Of a stretch of DNA of 44,371 nt, positions 26,649-34,578 are shown one piece after another. Where the stretch lies: contig NZ_LMUL01000017.1 in the NCBI RefSeq assembly GCF_009765965.1, positions 370,936 to 415,306 of the forward strand. The letters are read 5' to 3'. The notes beneath the pieces are model-generated. The model was not told the DNA's origin and made no database searches. It saw nothing but the letters and a program-made list of their open reading frames with translations. A program made the translations under genes and the position numbers. Position 1 is the first letter of the stretch, and each line of letters begins with the position of its first letter. The DNA comes from Caulobacter sp. S45. Lineage in GTDB: Bacteria; Pseudomonadota; Alphaproteobacteria; Caulobacterales; Caulobacteraceae.

Positions 26649-26862
26649 AATTAAATTCTGGCCCCCAGAGGCGCTTTCGCGCCCGCCGAAGGCTGGCTTG
26701 CAGGGCCCCCTTTGTGGGCGGAAGCCCCCCGCTAATGACGTCGCCCACAAATGTCGCGCAAGTGGCCGTTGTTGCAGCGGCAAAGCCTCAATTCCGTCTC
26801 GCTGACGCTATCATTGCGGTAGGCTTACGCCTCAATCAAAGGTTGAGTGAAAGGGATTGAGC

Positions 26863-27250
26863 ATGAAGCTATCGGGCCATTTTGGTCAAGGACCGGACCC
26901 GATCGACATCGAGGTGGGGCTGACGATACGAGTTGCGCCGGGCCCGCGGCTTAAACCAGGCGGCGCTGGGCGATAGGCTCCAGATCACCTTCCAGCAAAT
27001 TCAAAAGTATGAGCGCGGGACCAATCGGCGCCTCGATGCTGGTGAAAACAGCGGAAGCGTTGAGTGTCCACGCCGCAGACCTGTTGCCCAAATCCGATGC
27101 GCCGAGCCTGCCAGATAAGGCCCACATGCTGACGAGTGTTCGCGGGCGTCCGAGCTGCTCGATGCCTATGCCGCCAGCAGCTCCTCGGCGCACCGGAGGG
27201 CCGTCCTTAAACTGATGCGGGCGGCAAACACGGGCGATACCGACGCATAG
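26863..27250 (+). pseudogene. XRE regulator remnant (copy of 6235-6639)
   Basis: The start ATGAAGCTATCGGG and following 60 bases are nearly identical to the intact gene. A two-base deletion after CTGACGATACG shifts the frame before the HTH, and a further small deletion follows the YERGTNR codons. Stretches of the HTH (QQIQKYERGTNR) and the stop survive in shifted frames. Not translated as a full protein. Confidence 0.85.
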
Positions 27251-27442
27251 ACGGCCGAGGGGCGCGAAAGGCGCAGATGCCGGATACCAGCCAATATAAG
27301 CTCAGCGCAGGGCAGCACCCATCGGACGAGCCCGGGTTCGCTAGCTTCGCCTCCGCGCGACGCGGGCGTTCAAGGCCTCCGCATGCAGCTTGCGATTTCT
27401 CCCGCGTGGGTGGAAATCGGCTCCTGCTGTTGGCGGGGCGCA

Positions 27443-27632
27443 ATGCCGCTCGTGGGCAGGCTGACGGATGGGGAGCCGGAGATCCCTGCGGCTGATCGGT
27501 CGCTTTCAACTCAGTTTGGGGGGGGCGGCCCAGCGCGCCAGCGTCAGCTACTCGGCGGGAGGCCGTCCGGCTGGTTCTGGCGGATGCGGACCTCGCCGGA
27601 CCTCAGGGTAAATCGGGGGCCGACGTTCTCGG
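27443..27632 (+). pseudogene. LuxR-type HTH remnant (copy of 6832 onward)
   Basis: From ATG 27443 the sequence follows the intact gene's start, but frameshifts and loss of about 50 bases remove the recognition helix region. Homology ends near 27632, at the junction with unrelated sequence. No C-terminal membrane part is present. Confidence 0.75.
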
Positions 27633-27646
27633 CGGTGATGAACCCT

Positions 27647-27732
27647 CTAAACGGCGCCCTTGCGTAGATCCTCGAAACGACCGTGATGAAAGAAGAAGCG
27701 CGCTAGCCCACTCGACATCGGTGGTTTGCATA
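27647..27732 (-). pseudogene. Tiny gene remnant with a perfect ribosome site
   Basis: On the minus strand AAGGAGGTGGAT precedes ATG 27732, giving MQTTDVEWASAL. After a one-base shift the frame reads FFFHHGRFEDLRKGAV and stops at 27647. This suggests a former protein of about 28 residues; as it stands the frame is broken and runs into the repeat. Identity unknown. Confidence 0.3.
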
Positions 27733-27820
27733 TCCACCTCCTTATGGGAGCATAAAGAGAATATATGCGTCGAGGCGAGTCCGATGCCTAACTTGCGCGG
27801 CGCGGGAGGACCTCGGAGAG

Positions 27821-28613
27821 TTAGGCGTTCGCACCTCGCAGCAGGCGCAGATAGCCGCCGTTCGTCGTCTCGAACGCACGGACCACCAGTCGCGTCGCTC
27901 GGGCGCGGACGGGCGACATCGTCCAGATAGTGGCCGGCAGCGCCGCAGCCTCTGGATCAAGCAGGTCGACGGCGATGCGCCGGTAGCTCCACCCCGACCG
28001 CCGCGCATCCAAGGCTTTAAGCATCAAGGTCAGGCGGGTGCGTTGCTGTTGGGTGAGGCGCCAGGCGCGGGGCGGCGGCCCAGCCGGGCGGCCACATAGG
28101 CGCCGCTGCAGGCGTTGGGTCGCTTCAAGTCGAACAGGCACATCGCCGCCCATCGGAATGAGTGCCGCAAGAGCTCCTTCCTTGCGATGGACATCGACGA
28201 GACAAATGCGGTGATCGCCTTCAGGCTCGGCGAGCACAATATGTCGGCTCCCGGCGGTGGTTTGATCGAACCGGATTCCCTGTCCATGGAGACATAGTGT
28301 GTTACGTGAACAGCTGAATTCCGATGGGGCTGCGGTCAGAATCACCGTGGTAGGGATGAGTTCGGGTCTCCAGACGTTGACTGGATGGGGAGGCGGCCGA
28401 TCCGGATCGACGGCGAAAGGCCAAGCCCCAATGCTGCCCGAGATGATCAACGGCCGCCTCGTCTGAGCAGCGCGTTTCGCGACGGCGCAAAGACTGGTAG
28501 GCACGCCTGTAGTCTGGATTGCGGAGCAGAAACTCCAGGGCGAAATCAGCCCGGTCCCAGCCTGCAGACGGCTCGACGAAATCAAGAAGCCCATTGTCAC
28601 GCTTCCTCGCCAT
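27821..28613 (-). pseudogene. DUF6499/DUF2285-type protein, frameshifted (ICE-associated)
   Basis: From ATG 28613 the first frame gives SAGWDRADFALEFLLRNPDY, then RRAYQSL and WGLAF. After a shift near 28415 the next frame continues AVDPDRPPPHPVNVWRPELI. It ends with the helical DUF2285 tail (TRLTLMLKALDARRSGWSYR; ATRLVVRAFETTNGGYLRLL). This domain order is typical of regulators next to conjugation genes of alphaproteobacterial integrative elements. Frames are disrupted, so it is probably inactive. No relaxase or integrase is seen nearby. Confidence 0.7.
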
Positions 28614-29778
28614 TTCCGATTTCCCATGCTCGCTCGCCGCAATGGCGACCGGTCGAGTATCGGGACCTAAGGGTGGCCAGATAGGCCCAAAAATCGCGCA
28701 CCGTGATGCCTGCGAAGGCATGTGTCGGCGGTGATTTCCCAAAGGAGCTGACACCTCAGATGCCCAGAAATGGCATCCAGGTGCGAATGATGATGCAAGA
28801 GGCGATCAGAACGTGATGCCTGTGTAGCATCGCCTCGGCACCGGGAGCGCAATAGGCTCCGCCTCAGATCCGGCTATTGGTTGCAGATTGTCCGTAGGCG
28901 TTGGAGCGTGCTCTTCCGGAGCGCCGCGTATCTGAAGCGGTCTTATCGCGGGGACGCTGGCGGTGCTGGTGTGTTGGGTGAGCCGATTCGTGAAAAGCGG
29001 TGCTCTTTCACGAGGAATCCCAGCGCTTCACCTCAATATGAGATTTCCTCTGGAGATCTCGAGTGACTGAAGGACAGAGCGGTTGAGCTGAAGCATTTTT
29101 TCAGCATTGCCTGCATTGATCGCCTAGCCCCGATGGCTGGAGCTGTAACCGACGGGTAGCTTCCTGAAGCGCCGCACGAAGAGCGCGACGGCCATAGCGG
29201 AGCGTCGCCTCGCCCGCGCTACGGATCACAACCCGCAGCGGCCGAGAGGCTGCTCGGCGGAGCCCGGGAGCACAGCGAGCTTCGGAAGCGGCTCCGCTAA
29301 CGTCGAGCTACACCACTACTGGGGACACGATCATGCCGATCGGTTGCATCGCGATCGAGCCGATCGTAAGACCGCTTCGACGGGTGTCGTTATATAGGGA
29401 TGGTCTTGATGCCGGGGGACGTGCGGCTTCGCGCGTCGCGGATGCGGCCCGATCCTGAAGCAAACGAGCCTCTTTAAGCACCAGAGGATTCCAACACCCG
29501 CCCCCATCGAGTCACGCTTCGCCAAGCGTCTTGCGTGACGGTTTTAATTCATTCACGCTCAACCCTGCCGGCGCGAGAGCGCTGGTAGGGGCGTGGAATC
29601 CCCTGCCATGATGCATTGATTCATGAGCCTGGGCTGCTTTAGGCGTGTCCGTGCTCGCCAAGTCGTGCCTGCCGGGCGCGCGGATGCGCGCTGGCGTCGC
29701 CGCGCGTGGCGCAGGAATTCCAGCTGCGGTGTGTTTAATCCGCGGACGCCCCTCCTGTTGTTTTGGAGGAGCCTGCAC
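28614..29778. other. Gene-poor stretch before the lasso locus
   Basis: About 1.16 kb without a gene I can support. Short open frames on both strands lack ribosome sites and recognisable motifs. A GC-rich, partly self-complementary part (about 29150-29310) could be structural DNA of a former mobile element, and the last 150 bases should contain the promoter of the sigma factor gene. Nothing more can be said from sequence alone. Confidence 0.4.
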
Positions 29779-30324
29779 ATGAGGCGGCTGAAGGCGCAGG
29801 CGGAGGCGAAGGCGGAGGCGATCGACCCGGGCGCTGCTGGGGAAGTGAAGGTTGCCGAGCTTTATCACCGTCATGCCAAATGGCTTGGATCGGCGCTTCG
29901 CCGGCGGTTCGGGGCCGATCTTGCCGAGGATCTGGTGCAGGAGACCTACGCTCGCATCGCCCGATACCCGGCGGGGAGTGTCTTCGAACATCCTCAGGCG
30001 CTACTGCTTCGGATCGCGCAAAATCTCGCCAAGGATCAGATTCGGAGCCGCAAAGGCGCTAGGCTTGTCTCACTGTCGCCCGAGATCCAGTCGGAATGGG
30101 ATAAGCCGGCCTATGCGGATCAGTTCGAGAGCGTGCTGCTCAAGCAGATCGTACTTTCGCTTCCCAAGCCGTACCGGGACGTCTTTATCATGAGCCGCTT
30201 TGTGGGATTATCCTATGAGGAGATCGCTCAGCTTTGCGGTTTGTCGATCAAGACGGTCGAGTGGCGAATGTCTAAGGCGATGTCGCTTTGTGCGAAAGGA
30301 ATCCGCGGTCAAGGCGGACCATGA
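29779..30324 (+). CDS. ECF sigma factor, FecI-like
   Basis: This is a 181-aa extracytoplasmic-function sigma factor. Region 2 is at about 25-90 (LYHRHAKWLGSALRRRFGAD, then LAEDLVQETYARIARYP). Region 4 is near residues 120-175 (LPKPYRDVFIMSRFVGLSYE, then EIAQLCGLSIKTVEWRMSKA). The longer open frame from 29623 is rejected because GGAGGA lies eight bases before ATG 29779 and the extra residues are low-complexity. The stop overlaps the FecR start (ATGA). Known logic: a FecR-type regulator holds or activates the sigma factor according to the state of a TonB transducer; both are the next two genes. Expected targets are the receptor gene and its neighbours. Confidence 0.9.
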   Translation: MRRLKAQAEAKAEAIDPGAAGEVKVAELYHRHAKWLGSALRRRFGADLAEDLVQETYARIARYPAGSVFEHPQALLLRIAQNLAKDQIRSRKGARLVSLSPEIQSEWDKPAYADQFESVLLKQIVLSLPKPYRDVFIMSRFVGLSYEEIAQLCGLSIKTVEWRMSKAMSLCAKGIRGQGGP

Positions 30325-31334
30325 TGGGCCGTAGCGTTGGGCAGGACGATAAGGCTCTGAAGGAGGCTGCGCAGTGGTTTGCGCGCCTGAACGCGCGATC
30401 GGTTTCCACCGCGTCCTTGCATGAATTTCGCGCCTGGCGGCGCCAGCCGGAAAATGACGCGGCCTACGGCATGGTCGAGACCGTCTGGCGGGGCGCCGAC
30501 AGCCTCCAGAGCGATCCGGATATCCAGGGCGCGATCGCCGAGGCGATGGAGCGTACCGGGCGTTCGGTGAAAGGGACGAGGCGAGAAGCTTCATACGGCC
30601 GATGGGTCGGCACCGCTGTCGTCGTGCTTCTGGCGGTCGTGCTGTTTGGCGCTGGGCGGATACTCAGGCTCAGCCGGAGCTATGAAACCGCAGTGGGCGA
30701 GGATCGCCTCGTCCTGCTGGAAGATGGGTCGCGCGTCCGCCTGGACACAGATACCAGGCTTGCGGTGCGGTTCACGCCGACGGCGCGTCAGATTGAGCTG
30801 CTCAAGGGACAGGCCTTCTTCGATGTGGCTCATAATCCCGCGCGTCCTTTCACGGTTCAAGCCGGGTCGACGCGCGTGCGCGCGGTGGGCACGCGTTTCG
30901 ACGTGCGACGCGATGGAGATCAGGTGCGGGTCTCGCTGATGCAGGGCGCGGTCAAGGTCGCCTCCCCAGCAACGAGTGGTCAGAGCCGGGTGTGGACGTT
31001 GGCGCCGGGCGATCGGCTGACGGCGAGTCCATCGGCTCAATCGCTTCACAAGGCGGATGTGGATGACGACACCGGCTGGATGACTGGACGTCTGATCTTT
31101 CATGACATCCCGCTCGCTTCGGCGATTGAAGAGGTCAACCGGTACAATCGCGGGAAGATCATCTTGAACGCCTCTAGGCTCGATGATGTTCGGGTGAACG
31201 GCACATTTGCGAGCGGCGATGCGACTGACTTCATTTCCGCCGTCACCGGCCTCTATGACCTTCGCTCAAGCCGTCAACCGGATGGATCGGTGGTGCTGAG
31301 CCCTGCCGGGAGCTCTTCGGTCAACGCATCGTAA
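30321..31334 (+). CDS. FecR-family anti-sigma/transmembrane regulator
   Basis: The 337-aa inner-membrane protein relays a signal from the TonB transducer to the sigma factor. The cytoplasmic DUF4880 part is at the N-terminus (ALKEAAQWFARLNARSVSTA, then WRRQPENDAAYGMVETVW). A single membrane helix (WVGTAVVVLLAVVLFGAGRI) follows near residue 100. The periplasmic FecR domain has VGEDRLVLLEDGSRVRLDTD and FTVQAGSTRVRAVGTRFDVR. The C-terminal STN-like domain (IPLASAIEEVNRYNRGKIIL) should contact the receptor. ATG 30321 overlaps the sigma gene stop and has AAGGCGG before it. Confidence 0.9.
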   Translation: MMGRSVGQDDKALKEAAQWFARLNARSVSTASLHEFRAWRRQPENDAAYGMVETVWRGADSLQSDPDIQGAIAEAMERTGRSVKGTRREASYGRWVGTAVVVLLAVVLFGAGRILRLSRSYETAVGEDRLVLLEDGSRVRLDTDTRLAVRFTPTARQIELLKGQAFFDVAHNPARPFTVQAGSTRVRAVGTRFDVRRDGDQVRVSLMQGAVKVASPATSGQSRVWTLAPGDRLTASPSAQSLHKADVDDDTGWMTGRLIFHDIPLASAIEEVNRYNRGKIILNASRLDDVRVNGTFASGDATDFISAVTGLYDLRSSRQPDGSVVLSPAGSSSVNAS

Positions 31335-31351
31335 AATAATTTCGTCCTCCC

Positions 31352-31371
31352 ATTAGGGGCGCGCCCCCAAT
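31352..31371. promoter_or_regulatory. Perfect palindrome between fecR-like and TonB receptor genes
   Basis: GGGGCGCGCCCC (31356-31367) is a 12-base perfect palindrome, extended by ATT/AAT outside one mismatch. It lies 18 bases after the FecR stop and about 80 bases before the receptor start. It could be an operator or part of the receptor promoter. Confidence 0.4.
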
Positions 31372-31451
31372 TTGGCGTCTACCCACTGACAGCTCCGAAA
31401 AGAGGGCTGGCGGATCGAGCCTGATGTTTGCAGGTCTTTGGGGGATCGCCG

Positions 31452-34400
31452 TTGACGAGACTGAAAATTAAACTCTGTATTTGCGTGAGCTTGGCGTCGC
31501 TGACGACTGGGTTAATGCGCGTTCCATCGGCGACGGCGGCGGCCGCCGCAGAGCGATTGGTCTTCATCAACATCGAGCCGGGGCCTTTAGACATCGCACT
31601 GCAGAGCTTCGCCGCGCAAACGCATCAACAGTTGCTGTACACGGCGGAGATCGCCTCCGGTCGCAAGGTCGCTTCGCTGAAGGGCAGTTTCGTTCCCGAT
31701 AAAGCGCTGGAGCGCCTTTTGCGCGGCACCGGGATCGAGGTGCTGCGGCCTCGGCCCAATGTTCTGGTGCTGCGACCGCATGGGGCGCCGATCGCGGCGG
31801 CCTATCGCTCAGCGAGCGATCCCGAACCGATCGTCACCAACTCCGCCGAACCGGCTCCGGGCATCGCGCAGGCGGATGGTAGGTCTGCGGCCGGACAAAA
31901 TGGTGCGGCGATACCGGCTAGGGTGGCGGAGGTGATCGTCACCGGCTCTCATATTCGCGGGGCGAAGGATAGCGGGTCTCCGGTGACGACGATCACGCAG
32001 GCGCAAATCCGCGAGCAGGGCGATGCGACCGTCGCCGATATGTTGGAGCGGCTCCCGCAAAGCTTTGGCGGAAGTTCCACGCCCAACACATCCTTTGTCG
32101 GATCAGATCCACTCGGCACCAACGCCGGCGAGGCTCAGGGGGTCAATTTACGGGGGCTGGGCGCGGCGGCGACGCTGGTCCTGATCGATGGGCGCAGGGT
32201 CGCGGGGAGCGGGCTACAGGGCGACTTCGCAGACGTGTCGTCGATTCCGACAGAGGCTGTCGATCATGTCGACGTCCTGCTCGACGGCGCTTCGGCGATC
32301 TACGGCTCCGACGCGGTCGGGGGCGTGGTCAACGTGGTGATGAAGACGGATTTCGATGGGGCGGAGACGCGACTGCGTTACGGCGTGGATTCGGGAGGCG
32401 TCGGAGACAGTGTGCAGGTCTCCCAGGCCTTTGGCTCTACGTGGAGCGGCGGCCATTTCCTGCTGACCTACGAATACCAGCACGACGACGCCCTGCCGGC
32501 CTCTTCCCGGTCCTATACGGCCAACACCGATCTCAGAGCGCTGGGGGGGACCAATCACGATCTGACCTACAGCGTACCAGGCAATCTGTTGGGCTTTGAC
32601 CCCACCGTAGGAACCTATCTCCCGACCTACGCCATTTCACCCGGCGCGAGCGGAATGGGGCCTAGCTTTCTGCCCGGGCAATCGAACCTGTTCAACTATC
32701 GTGCGGGCTCAGATCTCACGCCGTCGCAGGATCGGCACGGACTGTTTGTGAGCGCCAGCCAGGATCTCGACAGCTCCACGACGGTGAGCATTGAAGGGCG
32801 TGCAAGCCGGCGAGAGTATGCAGGGACCTCGCCTGCCTCGTCGACCATTCTCCAGGTCACGCCCGCCAACCCGTATTATGCGACGCCCAACGCCAGTCCG
32901 TCTGAGTTGCTTGGCTACAGTTTCGCCGGCGACCTTGGGCCTCAGCGAAATTCCGGCACGGTCGACACCTTCGACGTCTCGGCGGGGTTGGATCGAGACC
33001 TTGGGCAAGGTTGGCGGCTGGAGACCTACGCCGCCTTCGCCGACCAAACCGAACACACCGCCACGTCCAACCTGCCGAACAACGCCTATCTCCAAGAGGC
33101 GTTGGGGAATACGCCGATCGCCCCGGGCGCCGGCTATAACCCGGCGGTCGACGGCTATTTCAATCCGTATGGCGGCGGCGGCGCAAATGCCAAAAGCGTG
33201 CTGGCCTATGTCGGCAGCGGCTACGACGACGCCGTCGATGTGAGCCAGGTGACGACCCTGAGCGCCCAACTCGACGGACCCGTGATCCGACTTCCCGGCG
33301 GTGAGGTGAAAGCAGCGGTGGGCGCCCAGTTTCGACACGAACGCTTCGAATCGACCCTGGTCGATTTCACCGGCGGGACAACGCCCGCTCTGAGCGGCGG
33401 TCCGCCGAGCGAACGCGATGTTTCCTCAGTGTTTGGCGAGGTGAATGTGCCGATTGTCGGCCCTGATAATGTGTTGCCTGGAATTCGCCGCCTAGTGGCG
33501 TCGCTGGCCGGCCGGATTGAACACTACGACGATTTCGGGACCACCTCGAACCCGAAGCTTGGCCTGGTTTGGCAGCCTATCGGCGACCTGAACCTGCGGA
33601 CGACCTATGGGACGTCCTTCCGAGCGCCGGATCTGACCCAGCTCAGCCAGCCGCAGATCAATGTGCCGACCTTCCTGACCAATGGAAGCCAACAATCCCT
33701 GGTGCTGATCCAATACGGGGGCAATCCCGGCCTGAAGCCAGAAACGGCGACAACCTGGACAGCCGGCTTCGACTGGACGCCGAGCTTCCTCAAAGGCCTG
33801 CGCGTGAGCACGACGTGGTTCGACATCGATTTCTCCAACCAGATCGGTCAGCCGGCGCTTGAGAACATCAGCGAGGTACTGTCGAATCCGGCCTATGGGG
33901 CTTTCGTAACAACGCTTAACGGCGGAAATTCCGCCGATGTGGCCAAGGTCCAGGCCCTGTTGAACCAACCCAGCACGATCTCCGGCGCGGCTTACCCTGC
34001 TTCGGCCTATGGGGCGATCATCGACGCACGTTACACCAATTCCTCAGCGGTGCTCGTCCGCGGCCTCGACTTCGACGTGATGCAGACCTTCAGTATCGAC
34101 CGCAACGTCTTTGGCCTGGCGGCTAATGCGACCTACCTTGTGGATTACCAGCGCAAGTTGACGCCGACAGCGGCGCCCCAACAGTTGGTCAGCACGGCCG
34201 GCGAGCCCGTAGATTTCAAAGGAAGGTTTACGGGGTCCTGGTCGCGAGGACCGTTCGGGGCGACCTTCGCTGTGAACTTCACCGACAGCTACCGCGATCC
34301 GGTCGCCGATCGGACGATCGGTTCGTGGACCACCTGTGATCTGCAACTGCGCTGGCGTTCGCAGGCGACCAGCGGTTCGACCAAAGGTTTGGAGCTGGCG

Positions 34401-34529
34401 CTCTCCGCACAGAATCTATTCGACCAGGATCCACCTTTCTACGACTCGCCGGTCGGTGTCGGCTACGACCCGGCCAACGCGACGCCTTTCGGTCGCATGG
34501 CGTCGATCTCGCTCGCCAAGCGCTGGTGA
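31452..34529 (+). CDS. TonB-dependent transducer with STN signalling domain (lasso-locus receptor)
   Basis: The 1025-aa outer-membrane receptor has a signal peptide (about residues 1-30, ICVSLASLTTGLM), then an STN domain (about 35-110, GPLDIALQSFAAQTHQQLLY; FVPDKALERLLRGTGIEVL). A TonB-box-like AEVIVTGSHI leads to the plug (QAQIREQGDATVADMLERLP; GLGAAATLVLIDGRRVAGSG). A 22-strand-type barrel ends in a C-terminal Trp. The STN domain marks it as a transducer that signals to the adjacent FecR/sigma pair. TTG 31452 is chosen because GGGGGAT lies seven bases before it; TTG 31428 is the alternative. Its place beside lasso peptide genes makes the peptide, or a complex of it, the likely ligand. Confidence 0.93.
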   Translation: MTRLKIKLCICVSLASLTTGLMRVPSATAAAAAERLVFINIEPGPLDIALQSFAAQTHQQLLYTAEIASGRKVASLKGSFVPDKALERLLRGTGIEVLRPRPNVLVLRPHGAPIAAAYRSASDPEPIVTNSAEPAPGIAQADGRSAAGQNGAAIPARVAEVIVTGSHIRGAKDSGSPVTTITQAQIREQGDATVADMLERLPQSFGGSSTPNTSFVGSDPLGTNAGEAQGVNLRGLGAAATLVLIDGRRVAGSGLQGDFADVSSIPTEAVDHVDVLLDGASAIYGSDAVGGVVNVVMKTDFDGAETRLRYGVDSGGVGDSVQVSQAFGSTWSGGHFLLTYEYQHDDALPASSRSYTANTDLRALGGTNHDLTYSVPGNLLGFDPTVGTYLPTYAISPGASGMGPSFLPGQSNLFNYRAGSDLTPSQDRHGLFVSASQDLDSSTTVSIEGRASRREYAGTSPASSTILQVTPANPYYATPNASPSELLGYSFAGDLGPQRNSGTVDTFDVSAGLDRDLGQGWRLETYAAFADQTEHTATSNLPNNAYLQEALGNTPIAPGAGYNPAVDGYFNPYGGGGANAKSVLAYVGSGYDDAVDVSQVTTLSAQLDGPVIRLPGGEVKAAVGAQFRHERFESTLVDFTGGTTPALSGGPPSERDVSSVFGEVNVPIVGPDNVLPGIRRLVASLAGRIEHYDDFGTTSNPKLGLVWQPIGDLNLRTTYGTSFRAPDLTQLSQPQINVPTFLTNGSQQSLVLIQYGGNPGLKPETATTWTAGFDWTPSFLKGLRVSTTWFDIDFSNQIGQPALENISEVLSNPAYGAFVTTLNGGNSADVAKVQALLNQPSTISGAAYPASAYGAIIDARYTNSSAVLVRGLDFDVMQTFSIDRNVFGLAANATYLVDYQRKLTPTAAPQQLVSTAGEPVDFKGRFTGSWSRGPFGATFAVNFTDSYRDPVADRTIGSWTTCDLQLRWRSQATSGSTKGLELALSAQNLFDQDPPFYDSPVGVGYDPANATPFGRMASISLAKRW

Positions 34530-34578
34530 GCGCGGACCTCTAGGCCGCTTTTCCACTCGGACATCGGAGTGCTCATCA

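Larger units (their letters stand above)
26553..27632 (+). repeat. Right (decayed) copy of the ~1.1 kb direct repeat
   Basis: It begins with GGCGCGCCA (26555-26563), matching the 3' end of tRNA-Arg, and TTCCC/AATCAA..TTACGG.. sequences like those after the tRNA. Then come the palindromic motif (26607-26648), the XRE remnant and the LuxR-HTH remnant, in the same order as 5938-7075. Several indels break the frames. The T-arm-like bases before GGCGCGCCA are only weakly similar to the tRNA. Confidence 0.75.

Noticed and set aside
29150..29310. Possible oriT or structured RNA in the gene-poor stretch
   Set aside because: GC-rich partial self-complementarity only; no nick-site motif, relaxase or conserved RNA fold could be identified.
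29623..29778. N-terminal extension of the ECF sigma factor
   Set aside because: The extra 52 residues are low-complexity and a clear GGAGGA site supports ATG 29779.
34336..34578. N-terminal extension of the isopeptidase into the receptor gene
   Set aside because: It overlaps the receptor's last strands in another frame and would bury the signal peptide that starts at 34579.
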